64,000 bases of DNA, from assembly GCA_002221725.1 (NCBI GenBank), contig NJFT01000134.1, positions 47,427 through 111,426 of the forward strand, in the 5' to 3' direction. The notes beneath the pieces were generated by a model, which was not told where the DNA came from, made no database searches, and saw only the letters and a program-made list of their open reading frames with translations. This document shows, piece after piece, positions 46,001 to 58,038 of the stretch. Source of the DNA: Scedosporium boydii. Lineage: Eukaryota; Ascomycota; Sordariomycetes; Microascales; Microascaceae. Numbering within the stretch: the stretch's first letter is position 1; every line of letters begins with the position of its first letter. The position numbers and the translations under genes were made by a program.

Positions 46001-48600
46001 TAGAATTTCAGCAGAAGTCTGCACATTGGTGACGACGATCGCGTTGGTCCGTGCTAGGCCAGGTCGCATCAATGGATCAATGGGGTCCGTCAGCTCACCA
46101 CAAGTCCATCAATTGATCAAATTCGATGAAGCGCAGGACGCGTGCACACACGCACTAATCCCAATATTTCAATGATCAGAGCAAAAGTCATCGGCACGCC
46201 CATGGGTAATAGGTCAGTTGGCTCGGTCCAAATGGCTGCTGCGGACGCCCTTCTCCAGGGCACTATGCTGCTTGAGGGCTGTCAACCTTACTCGTTTTGA
46301 CTGAATACTGGACGATCAAGTCCATTGTGTCCCCCAAGCCCAGGGACTCGGCCCGGTGACATGGGAATTTGGAAGGCGCTTATCTCCAATAGGGCCAATG
46401 TGCCAATAGGAAGCCAATACCAAGGCACAAAGAAGCCACAAGATCTTTTTGATGCCTGGTTCAGCTGAGGCGTGCGAGGCCAAGCTTTTACCCAATTGAG
46501 AAGGAGGTTCACACCTTAGCTCGCTGCATCAGCTCGATGCCCTAGGAAATGCTTGGGAATATCGCCGCGCTAAAAAGATGCTCAGCCAAGAAGGAATGAA
46601 AACTCTCAGAGGGCTGCTTGATGTGCGGGAGTTGCTTTTAGTGTAGATTGCCCATTTGTTTTCCTGGGAGCTGGACTTGCCGTGAAGAAAGCAAAAGGGC
46701 GCCAAAATAATGTCTTGGGCTATGGAAACCAAAGAAAATGTTTAGAAAAAAAATAAATTTAAAGATAGAGAATGAGGGAAAACGCAATTGGGAAATAGCT
46801 TGCAGATTCATGCCATTCTGGAAGAATGATGTGGGCGTCTGTGTGGATGAGAGTCATTTCTCATTCATCGCGCCATTGACGAAAGCTCCTTTGCCGGGAC
46901 CAGCAGTTCGGGAGCTCGGCCGGCATAGTGCAAGAAAACGTGTGGATTCCAACCCTTTTCCGATCCTCAAACCCACACTGAATGACTTGAACGTCGCAAG
47001 TCCGATTTTCTTCGCATCAGGAGTACGAAGTCAAGAAAAAAAGAAAAATCAACAAGTTTAATTGAGTTACGAGGCAGGTCCCCATCAAGTGGAGGGGCGT
47101 ACAACAAGAAAACAGTCATAGGGAAAATTTTCGCTCTCCCACGAGGCACAATGACGGCACCAGCGTGGTTAAACTCACGATGGGGCCAAGACCCGAAACG
47201 ATGTGGAAAGGTTTAGTCGCTCGATAGTCTGACGAGTGGAACGATGCGATTTCGCTGCATGGCTCGACCGTGACATTAGCGCCGGCCTCCCCAAAAATAG
47301 CACGAGAGATAATCAAAGACAGTTTATTCTTTTTTGCCCTTTGTCGTGGGCGCCTCCATAGGGTTTCCGAATTCGGATGCCACAGCTGGATTTTTTTTTG
47401 GCTTTCTTCCTGCACCGAGGAAGCACGGGGCGAGCAATGATCGAGAAAGCTCAAGCTCTCGTGGAGCTCTTTGCCATCCTCGGTGTAGTGTTGTCAAGGG
47501 TAGAGGAGATGCATCAAGCTCTACTCCAAGTACACTAGGAAATATCAATCTCAGTAATTAATCCTACACCCTCATCGGCATCGCGGGGATCGCGGGGTCA
47601 CATCTGAAGTCCGCGATCGAGATTATTCCCGGTCATCGCCATCGTCATCGTCTTCTCTCAAAGGGATTAAAATCCGGTTTATCTTTCAAATCCACCCTGC
47701 TTCGGTTAATGGAAGTTCATGCCCCATGACCCCATCCGGGTTTTTTGCCTCTTTTTTTTTTCGAGGGCGTTTCGCACGTGTCATGCCTCGTGAACCAAAT
47801 CCCGGCCCCCAACAAAAAAATTCTAGAAATTGCCGAACAATTTGTTACAAGTGGGTGCGGTAATAGGTTCGGTGGATCTACGAAGTACCAGACGCGAGTT
47901 CTGAGTTACAGAGAGAGAGCCCTTTTGCGGTGATGATACCTCGAGCGTGGAACGATGTGGTGTAGTCGTATATCCGCCCAGCGTCCGATATCAGAGATCA
48001 AAGTTCCGGATAGCGGTCCCCACGATGTCTGAACACGGGTTTTATGGCACGGTGCAAGACCCGATGATCGATCCATACCTGGTGCATGTATGGTGCGCAA
48101 CGGTTCGAAGAGCGGACAAAACCGCGTGAGAGTTCTGTTTGGCCTGTGTGGACTGGTTTCGTGGGGGTCACGGAGGGACCCTCTGTCTCGGGCGCACTCG
48201 GGTCCTCCATATCCTTTCCTCCTTTCACTGTCTTCTGGTCCGCACTATAAAATTGCGTTGCGTAGTAATTATGCACTGCTCCTAAAACGAAACCAGCACT
48301 TTCTCCACGGAACTCTCCAGGACAGGTAGATCCCGTGCCGTCTTCCATCGTACGGTATGGGTGGTAGTTGGGGGTACATGGTTTCATTCCCAATTTCATC
48401 TATTCTGACGACCGTTTTATCCAGCCCAAGTTTTCTTGGGGCTACGCGGGGGGTTTTAAGGCAGGCGATAGGTCAAAAAGGAACGAATTCGATCTGTCAT
48501 TTTTAGAGGAGGCGCAGGAGCGGTTGACGCGCCAGATGTCAGCTTACACTGCTTCGTATGGCCTTGGCCATGTGCACTGATAGTGGATAGGATTCGTATC
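43001..48600. other. Gene-free stretch 3
   Basis: No supported gene. An A-rich stretch lies at 43550-43615 and a purine-rich one at 45505-45600. Motif copies or variants at 43802, 47024 and 47879. The ORF at 45401-45859 (plus, 152 aa) is Lys/Glu-rich only because of the purine tract. Confidence 0.45.
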
Positions 48601-51600
48601 CTGGGGAGTTTCGACCTGGTGCAAGATCAGGATCAATTGATATCAGAAAAGAAACAAGATTTGAAGGCGACGGTGCGTCCGCACTCCATCGCTCCGGCCC
48701 CGAGCTGCCGCGTCTCCCGGACCAGCACCGGACCAGAGCTTGCTGCACTCACACGCATTATTATGACTTGAAAACGACATGAACCTACAGTGGGAATTGA
48801 GATTGGTGATAATATTAACTCTCTCACCAAGTAATACCGAAACAAGATCAACCATGTGGAGCAGAAAGAGCCACCTTCGATGCTTGGCATCCTTGCTGGG
48901 GTTCGACTGCCGTACTCCGTACAGGGATCAGTGACAAGACCCGCCCTCTCCGCCGTGGCTTCACTGACCTTGCCTGGCCTGGCGGTCTGCATCAAGCGCC
49001 GAGTTGCAAAAAGGGCAAAGTCGTGACAGCTCACCTCTGATCGTTCGGCGAGACACCGAGAACGACCCACCGATGAGCCTCAAAACCCCCAATGTTGAAA
49101 GGCTGCTGCTGATGGAGAGGGAATGGCCCTGATCTACAGCTTGCGTCCTTGATGAAGCAGGGTCCAACTAGAGAATGCCAGCCGTCATGTTGCTGATCTC
49201 GTCGGTATCTTGCTCTTTTCTTCTCCAGTCCTCTTCGCCCCCACAATCGCGTGGCCAACAAAAAATTTCAATTGATACGAATGAAAAAGGCCCCTCGCAT
49301 AACGGTGTCCATACCACGCCGCCATCCTCGTGAGAATAATATTAAGATTGCGTCAGGACGCAGCTTATCACCAAACCACGAGGTAAGAAAAAAAAAAAAA
49401 AAGGATCATTAACCGTTCCTGCGTTGCAGTGCAGCTCTGCCCCTTTGCTACTATAGAAACTTACCCCCCCTTCTTCCAATGGTGCCACCATTAACTCACG
49501 ATGGCGAGAGCTGATATCATTTAATGGGGACCAGGCGCGAGTCCCCTTTCCCACCACACCCCCCCCCAAAATTCACCATTTCACCCTATCTTTCGTTCAT
49601 CTCGAGCTGCACGAGAGATGAGCCCTGGTGATTGGTTGGTGCCCCTCAACCTCTTATCTGGGGTATGATCCACAATAAATCAGACAGGGCCCTGAGGGAC
49701 TAGTCGAAACGCATTGGATGCCACAGGACAAGTCTTTTTCGAGCACGTTTTGAGCTTGAAGAGGAAAAGCACTCCACCAAGACTAGTTTGCATTGAAAGC
49801 ACTGCTCTCTTTTTTGCCTCTCTCCTTCCCAAGCCTAGACTGAGGTGCGCCTTGAGGACGAGGCACGAGCAAGGGGACAAGGAAATGGTCCAATTAAGGT
49901 ATATCATTCCATGTGGGTGCATGTATAGTAGCATTTGCTTGGCCCTTTGCCATCAGTTTTATTTTTGCGAAGTATTTTTTTTTCTTTTTCTTTTTCAGAC
50001 TAACCGCCACAGCCACTGAGGAATGGGTCGTTTTTCTGTCTTGGTATTTTCCTTCTTTTTATTTCGTTGTACCGTGGGAGATCTTGGTAGTCTCACCTCA
50101 CACAGGTTCAATTGAGACCAGACCTTTCGCCTCCCTCCGTGCAACATTTCACACTCGGCATGAGCAGACTGCAATCCAACTGCTCCTCCGACTCTATTGG
50201 CGATCTCGTTTGTCTAGTATCGGCGCCCGATCCAATTCAGCCGGTCCGAATCCACCATAGAGACCCGCGACAGTTGTTCATTGCCAAAAGGGTCCTCCTA
50301 GATGGATTAGCTCTTCTGTATTAGGTCGTAGTTGTCATTGTGGGTATAGTTTGTCGAGAAAGTGAGCCCAAGAGTGGACCACAGGCAGATGTGGAGGTTT
50401 CCAACAGGCCAACGAGCTATCGTCTTTGATACACATTTCTCCCGATCAGTCAAACTACTCGTCTTGATTCTCTCTCCTGCACCACGGATCTAACGAGTCG
50501 GGCAGTCTTTTAACTCCTCGTTGTCACTGTGGTAGGTAGGAGAGAGGACCTGCTAGGGCTTTTTGGGCTTGGGGCCTAGGCCAACCCCAGCTTTCCAACT
50601 GGCAAGGGGTCCCTTCAACGACAGCACAGGAAAGGCTCTGGAACAATATATGCGTACGTACACTGCTTCGTAGTGGACTTATAATCTGCACCTGCATACT
50701 GCACGAGGACCCTCTCTGATGCATCTCTTGGCGAGAGTGGATTGGTACAAGTGGTCGAGTAGTATTTCGCCGTTTCTTGAGGCGCAAGTCCTGTCGGGCC
50801 TGCTTCTTCCTGCTTCCTGCTTTTCTTCTCCGAAATGCTGCTTCACGACATGGTATGCATCCAACAGCAATATTCGCACACTCTCTATTTGCCAGCCGTG
50901 ATATCCAGGGGGTTGACGTGCCAATAATTGGCCCGTTGGAAATGGTGTCGTTCTCTTTCCCCATGCTTTCCTCCGCAATGCCGTCCTGCCTGTTACTACT
51001 CTGGTCCTACACCCATGTTTATTCTCGTCCCCCTCCAACCTGTGAGCTGCGAGGACCAGTCCTTGTGTGAGGTGGAAGCTCTGGCGCTGATTTGTCGAGT
51101 TTCCCCGCTTGGCATGCAGGTGTTTCTGGAAACGGAATAGCGCCATTCGCACCTGGCAGGAATTAGCAAGGGCAGCTCCCACCTTGACTGGCCTGGCGTC
51201 GCACAGCGCAGTTCGCCAATTTTTGAATTTTGCGGGGGGGAACAGAATGTGGTCACGGATAGGCACCGGATGCCTTGTTCGGGGCGGCTTGATCAAGGTC
51301 GTAGTGGGAAACCGAAAAGGTTGGTCGGCGACGGGAAGGGAAGAAGGGGCTAGACCTCTTCAATGAAGCAAGCTCAGCTTTTCGTAACACGACCTACGAG
51401 CTATGTTGGCGAGACTACGAAGCAGAAGAGCAGTCCTTGAGCATCTCTCTCTCTCTTTGTCCCACCTCTACGAGTAGATTCCTGCCGCATGTCGCAAAAT
51501 GATCGTCTCAATATGCCACATCTCACCATCGCGCCCAACCCCTCCATATCCAAGTTTGGCCCGGAACAGAGGCATGAAAGAAAGAAACCTCCATGTTTCC

Positions 51601-54560
51601 CAATCACAAAAATATGTCTGTCCCATCACCATTAATAGCGACTCAATCGCGGACGTTTGGTGTAATAAATGCAGGTTGTAACTCTGCCCCTCTCGTCATA
51701 AATGACCAACGGTTGGCGACGTGGAGAACTTGCTCAGAAAGGACCTAGCCTCTCTGCTGCCTGCAGAGTTGCTTTCCCCACCTCTCACCTCGCTTCTCGC
51801 TTCCCTACGTACATGCAGATAGGATTGGCCCCCCCTTCTCTTCCTACCATCCTCCCAATCTAACCACGATGTGTTCTGGCACCACCGTCTTACCTACTCA
51901 AGCAAAGGAGCTGGGCGTAACCCTACTAGCTCCCCTCGGTCGGGTGCATCGTGAAGCTGCATGTGGTCAAGTCTGGGGATAGGTTATTGCTCCGTAGTGT
52001 ACTTCGTAGGCGCACGTCGTCGCGTGGCTCCTCTCTCTCCCTCACCTAATCCTCACGAAAAAGACGAAAGTGGCTTGGCCTTGGCGCCGGAGAAAGCCAG
52101 TCGAGAACCAAGCCTCCATATCACCCTTTTCAGATGGATGGCCACCTTCTTTCGTCTTGAAGCTCCAATCCCAAGACGTCGACGCAGAACCGGTCACGAG
52201 GCCGTCCTTGTTCGGGAAGGGGGGAGCTCTCATGTGCATCGGAGCCAAGCGGATAATCTGGGCAGGCCAAGATGCCAAAGCCGGCGACGCCCTCAACTCC
52301 CTCTTGGACAATTACCTTTGTAGATTGGGGTGTAGTATCGTATAGCGTGGAGTGAAAGGAGAGGTGGGTGGGTGGCATCCACCTGACGTCCAATGATGGA
52401 AAGCAGGATTTGGGATCATCAAAGACAGGTTGTGGCCGTCCAGGTGAATTATGGCTATGACATCAATGATCTCTCTTCACTGTCGCATTTCTCTTCGTGT
52501 GTAAGTCTTCAATGTCCTCCAACTTAGGAAACACTGCTTCCGTACCCGGATGGTCTGGATCTTCGAGATGCCTTCATATTAACCTTGACGGTCAAAACCA
52601 GGGAAAGGGCGGCTCTGTCCCACCTCAACTGTAGACCCGACATTTTCGGGGGTTTGTCTTTTCATCAAACATCCACGCCCTTGCTACCTAAAATATGTCA
52701 TCGTTGAGGCATCTGCTTTCGGCTGTGGAGAAATCGAGCTCGGAGATATAGTAGGCATCCAATATTCTAGGTGTACACCACATTCTCAAAGAAGATTTGA
52801 TAGTTGCCGTTCTCTCTAGGCAAGTTCCACGCATTAGCTTAGGGCGCCCCAAAACTCGGAAAAAGGCGAAAGAACTAGCTAAGAATATTGATTCTCTGGA
52901 ATGCTACGCGTAGACGAGCAGCCAAAAAAACGCAAGCTCCGTACAGTCATACGCAGCAAGTTCCGTCTCCCGGAGAACAGCGTCATACTGCTGACGGCTG
53001 ACGGAACCAAGCCAACCCAGAGAATCACAGCCAGCGAGCGTTCCCAGTTTACCTTTGGTATGGGATGTTTTAATGTGCAGAGTCCAAATCCACCCCAGCT
53101 GTGCTAACCCCAAAGAAAACTAGTGCCCTTTTTCCCAAGCTACCTGACGCAAGCCCTTGAGCTTGTTCCTTCATGGATGCCTCAGGAGCGAAACCAAAAG
53201 AGACCCATCAGCTGGTTCCTAAGCCCACTGAGCTTATAGTGTTCGTGCGTTTCAAGAAGAGTTGGTCGATATTTGCAGCAAGTCACGACATCCAGTAAAA
53301 ATTTTTCGTCTCGGTGGTCTGCTGGTTCAATGCTCCATTGACACCCACCAAATCGAAACTGTCGAAACGGCTCTGCTATCATTATGGTACGTGAGTTATT
53401 ACTCAGACCCTCGACGAAGGAGTCTTGGAAACTAGTTTAGCAGAATTTTTTTTTTTCCTTTCATCTCCCATCGTCGTCAGATTGTGCTTCTCCGTGGCTC
53501 GTGGATGCGATGATTCATCACAAAAACAGAATAGACTCAACATCCAAGGTGTGCACGGTGTACTCGGGTTCACGAGTCTTTCCTCTTCGAAGACTTTCCA
53601 GCTCGCAAGGTCTTTCCCCAGTATTACTGTAAATCCGTCCGAAAGCTCCTTGAGTTTATACTCGGGTGCCGATTTCAGGTGTAATTCTACGAAGCAAGAA
53701 ATTTATTGTCTCGGTGAATACACCGATAAGATGGGTTCGGATTTCTGACGCTGAAGACGCAATGCAGCAACATTCAGACCAGTAGCCTCACCATGACAAA
53801 AACCGCCCAGAGCATAATTGATAGCTTATTCTAATTCCAATAGAAGAGACAGGCGCCCCCTGAGGCTGGCTGGGCTTCGTCTGTTGCAATTGTTTTGAGT
53901 CACTCTGGAAAAATTTTCTTAGGATTGATGATGTACCTCTGGGCAGATTTTGTGCACAGCTGTACGCGATTGCACCACCTCTTCACTATTCTCCGTATTC
54001 AACCAAACTTATTCGCACGCCTCTGGGACGACGGAGTGGTCGAGTCAAATTGAGGTACTTCTCTCAATGTACCACTTTTTGCTCTTGCCATTTTGCAACA
54101 ATCATACGCCATCCGACGAAGCAGTTTACGTGCTTCACCCCTCTACCCCCCTACAGAGGACTAATGGTACCGCCTTAATGCTCCTGGCCACTGCTGTCTA
54201 GGATGTACTGGGGTGTGTTCATAAGAGCTTTGCCAACAAGACTAGTAAACTTAAGAAGACACCCCCTCTCCCTCTTCCACACAATTCCCCCCACCCCCCC
54301 AAAGGAGGGTGTAGGAACACGCCCATCCTTTCTGAGCAACCTGCCTGCAGGGCATCATGGTCCAGGTGGGTCCCCTACTCAGACCACCACCCCTGTCGGC
54401 TCTATGAAGACCCCAGTCAACTTTACTCTCATACTGTAGGCTGCGATGAGAGGGGAGTGACTTTGTTCCTTTTTGTATCCTTTCTGGCATTTTGTGAGGG
54501 AAGTGACATTCTCCAGGCGCTAAGTGACTGCCCAGAACCAGTCATCCTTGGTGGGCCTGG
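48601..54560. other. Gene-free stretch 4
   Basis: No supported gene. An A16 run lies at 49388-49403 and a C9 run at 49559-49567. One exact dispersed motif is at 52000-52008, with variants at about 50657 and 53687. The 205-aa minus ORF at 50679-51296 has no recognisable features. Confidence 0.45.
49388..49403 (+). repeat. A16 homopolymer
   Basis: Sixteen consecutive A in non-coding DNA. Confidence 0.8.
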
Positions 54561-54906
54561 CTGTGAGCATCGAGAGAATATATGACCAAGCCTCTTCCAC
54601 CTTCAAGCTTTCCCTCTTGATCCTCCCTCTCTTCACTTCACCACGATACGAACCTTCTTCCACTTCATCTTTTCTCCTCAACACGATCACAACTCTCAAT
54701 CGTGTACTATCTCTACCTGGATATGGTACAACTTGTTTTCTTTTCGACATAACATCCTCCACCACTCTATACCAACTCTAGACCAGGCGTCTTGCCTCGA
54801 ACCAACACCCACACAACCACCACTTAACGAGCAACCTATTTGGCCTGTTCGAACTCGACTCTTAGTCTTCAACATCAACTCACTCACACACACATCAACC
54901 ATCACC
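54561..54906 (+). promoter_or_regulatory. Probable core promoter and leader of the Ecl1-family gene
   Basis: ATATATGA at 54579-54586 is TATA-like. It is followed by about 300 nt of C/T/A-rich, G-poor sequence typical of long fungal leaders. This contains a 9-codon upstream ORF at 54723-54752 (MVQLVFFST, stop TAA). The leader ends in the strong start context ATCACC-ATGG. Confidence 0.5.
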
Positions 54907-55365
54907 ATGGCTTTCGATCTCTGGACCCACCAATTCTGCCTCGGCTGCGACAAGCAAACCGACGGTGCCACCTACTGCTCTGAGTCGTGCAGACTCGCCG
55001 ACTTCGAGAAGACCTGCTCAACACCCTCGAGCGCTTCCAGCTCTCTTTGCTCCTCTCTCCCCTCGTCTCCCTTCGTCAGCTCGACCAAGTTCTACCTCTC
55101 TCCTGCCTACGACTTCAGCGCCGCGCAACCCTACGGCAGCACACCTCAACCTCAGTCCTACCTCACCCAGCGGACAAGTACGAGCCAACAACAACCCCGC
55201 AGGACTCTCACTCCCTCCAGCTCCCACAGCAGCCTCTGCTCGATACAAAGCTCCTCGTCGAGCGGCTCCGAATCCTTCCAGCTCTCCGAGAGGTCAAGGA
55301 AGGAACTTCAAGCCTACGCCGTGTCGTTCGAGCAAGTGAGACTTCAGCGTCGACGATCGTACTGA
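54907..55365 (+). CDS. Ecl1-family life-span regulatory zinc protein (152 aa)
   Basis: Intronless. The frame is open back to 54733, but the ATG at 54907 has the best context and puts the conserved motif at the N-terminus: C11-x2-C14 ... YC24-x3-C28, within FCLGCDKQTDGATYCSESC. This small Cys cluster is the hallmark of the fungal Ecl1 family. Fission-yeast Ecl1-3 extend chronological life span and respond to nutrient (sulfur, zinc) starvation; Cys-dependent metal binding has been implicated. The rest is Ser/Thr/Gln/Pro-rich and probably disordered, with a charged end (SERSRKELQAYAVSFEQVRL) that may form a short helix. It stands alone, with large gene-free flanks on both sides and an upstream ORF in its leader, suggesting strong transcriptional or translational control. 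Family call is good; the function is inferred. Confidence 0.85.
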   Translation: MAFDLWTHQFCLGCDKQTDGATYCSESCRLADFEKTCSTPSSASSSLCSSLPSSPFVSSTKFYLSPAYDFSAAQPYGSTPQPQSYLTQRTSTSQQQPRRTLTPSSSHSSLCSIQSSSSSGSESFQLSERSRKELQAYAVSFEQVRLQRRRSY

Positions 55366-56450
55366 GAAGACCACGATTAACACGACATCCTCTACTCTCT
55401 CCACTGCGAGATTTCGCAATCCACTCCACTACTTCACGATAACGACGACGACCACAACACTACTCAACTCCTCTTTTCATACACATACCTACCACGACTA
55501 TACTGTGGCCCAACCTGCCCGGGTCATACACTACTAGCCTTGGCATTTTCGAAGCAACCTATGCTTTCGGCATCGCAACTCACCAACATACGAAATTTAC
55601 ACAACGCATCTCTCCTTTGTTAGAAAAAAATTTCTGGTTGTATCAAAAATGGCATTACACCGGAGCACGGCATGATAAAAAAAGTATTTTGATTTTCGTT
55701 TCTTCTACAACAACGAAGATCCTTGTTTTTCTCGCCGGTTGCACTGCTTCTTTTATGAGCATATGGTTCCAACCAATCTGAGATACCACAGGGATATACA
55801 CTGGGACGGCGAAACCGCACCTCGGGTGTTGTTTTTACATGTTTTACTTGTTTATTACCTTTTTATACACAACATGGCATTATGGGCTTTCAGGGGGGAA
55901 ACCTGGGATTCACGATTTGGGATTATAAGAAGGCGAACCGTTCAGACTGGATGGTGGGAACGCTTCTGGGACTGGCGTTTGGATGAATTGCATCATACTC
56001 ATTTGTATTCCCCGTTTTCCCTTGCGGAAAGGAGAGATGGGAGGTGTACTTTTGGAGGGCAAAAGATGCCAACAATTGTGTACAGGATCGGATCGGATCA
56101 AGATAGAAAGACACAAAACATCGAGGGTTTATTGAACCTGAACAATTTTTTTTTTTCTTCTTTGAGATAGAACACGAACTCCCCAATTGTCTAGCTATCT
56201 GAATAAGACAAAGACCCAGTTCGAAACTCAACATCATAGCTCCCACTTGCACTTGTTTCTTTCTCTTGGTAACTGAACTCCCTCCTGAGGATCCACATTC
56301 CTCAATGCGCAGAGCCAAATCAGGCACGGAACGGTAGGCTCGGGAGGCATTGATGAAGAAACGAAGCTCACTGAGCGGAATTCTCTGTTGGCCAACCTGT
56401 GACCAGTGGGTTCTCTTTTCGCTCAGGATAATCCCAGTAATTGACCAAGG
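55366..56450. other. 3' flank of the Ecl1-family gene
   Basis: No gene seen. It begins with the likely 3' untranslated region; the ORF at 55739-56170 (plus, 143 aa) has no family features. Confidence 0.5.

Positions 56451-56504
<54 letters not shown>
56451..56504 (+). repeat. A54 homopolymer
   Basis: Fifty-four consecutive A, much longer than any other run in the window. It could be a retroposed poly(A) tail or an expanded simple repeat; exact length in the assembly is uncertain. Confidence 0.85.
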
Positions 56505-56505
<1 letters not shown>

Positions 56506-58018
56506 GCCCAGATTGATTATTGAAAGCCCAGTGGGTTTCACCCGTGTAAGTTCAATGGAGGCGAAAAAGAAAACGCCCTACGGGAACAAGGCAAGGCCCA
56601 TTTGCCCGCTCCGGACGACCCCGGACTTGGCGGCAGGCCAATGGACTGATGTGCACATTAAACTGGCCCATTTTTGTATGGGGGCAGCCGTATATTTTTT
56701 GCCCATGGGACGCACGCACAAAGAGTGGTACTCAGAAGAATCGTCGATGCGCCCGCAGGTACCTTACCATCGCTTAAGCTGCAAGCTATGGGCAGGACGG
56801 CGTACGTGTACATTGAGAATCGACCCATTTTCTTCGTTTTTTTCCCCTTTTCGATTTTGATTCTGCGGTCCGGCCGTTGAAGCCTTACTGCGTGCTGCGT
56901 GGATTAACGTTTTTTTCTTCTTCTTCAATCCCTGTGTGATTTTGTTCTTCTCCACATTTGCTTTCTTTTCTTTTGCTTCCATCGTCCCTCAATCCTTGTG
57001 TGTCCGAGTCATGGTTGTGCTTCCTTCGTGTTTTTTATGGGGCCTCGTTCTAGTCAATTTGAGCTTCCTTGATGCCGCTCGCAGTTCGTTAACCAATCTA
57101 ATAATACACCCGTAGAATTGACGGAGGTTTCTTTACTGGATTCTATGCACTTCTGTCATAATGCTGAAACTTGCTCTTTTGCATCCTCCACAGAGCACTA
57201 AAATCGACCCACATGACGTGGGCAGATGCGTCCGTTTTAGCGGTGCTCCATTGCCGCGATCAGTGTCCGCGCAGAGGCGTATTCAGTGCTTTCCTCATAT
57301 TGTTTTGCGATCCGTGTGTTATAGGTAGGATCAATTGGACGATTTCCTTAGATGCCGGAGGCCTTTCTCCCCTTTCCCCCTTCCCGCGCCATGCTAAAGT
57401 TGGAAACCTGGCCGGATGGAACTCTGGCACATTTTCGATCCCCTTCTTTACCTCGATCTCTGAACCATATTATCCTCCCACTCTGCAATGAAGAGTGGGG
57501 GTGACATGAGCATTTAGTGCAGCACTGCAAACTTTCGCGCTGGGCCTCCGTAGGGCCCCAGGCCGGGATGAACACGGGAGGGAAGGCAAGTCTAACAACA
57601 CAGCCTCCACTATGGTGTAATACCTCCACTTAATTCCCCCTTCAACTGGCTTTGACGACAGATTGAACTTTTTTTCGTCGCCCTCCATTCGACCAGTTTC
57701 TCAAAACTGGGGCCTTTCTTGATTACCTGATCTCCAGGGCGGAGCCAATGAAACTCGGTGACAGTGGCACACTCGAATCGCTCCATCGGGCAATAAATGC
57801 TGTGAAAGGGGTGTAGCATCGCTTAGAGAAAACCGCACGAGGAACTTCTTGTTAGTGCTTCTTTGATCATCGTGCTTTATTTTTTTTCTCCGCAATTTTT
57901 CTTGGGGGCCCACCGTTCGGGTGCAACGGAGGATCTCGAAGTTTCTCGCGGATGTTGTGAAGATTTCCGGATACTACGAAGTATGAGCTCATCCAGGTAC
58001 CATTGTCGGGCTGGGCAA

Positions 58019-58038
58019 GTGGCAGTGGCAGTGGCAGT
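58019..58038 (+). repeat. (GGCAGT)n hexamer repeat
   Basis: About three and a half tandem copies of GGCAGT in non-coding DNA. Confidence 0.7.

Noticed and set aside
50679..51296. 205-aa minus-strand ORF in the gene desert
   Set aside because: No recognisable motif; overlapping ORFs in several other frames suggest chance openness.
56441..56860. ORF starting with a long polylysine run
   Set aside because: The lysines are simply the A54 homopolymer; the rest has no features.
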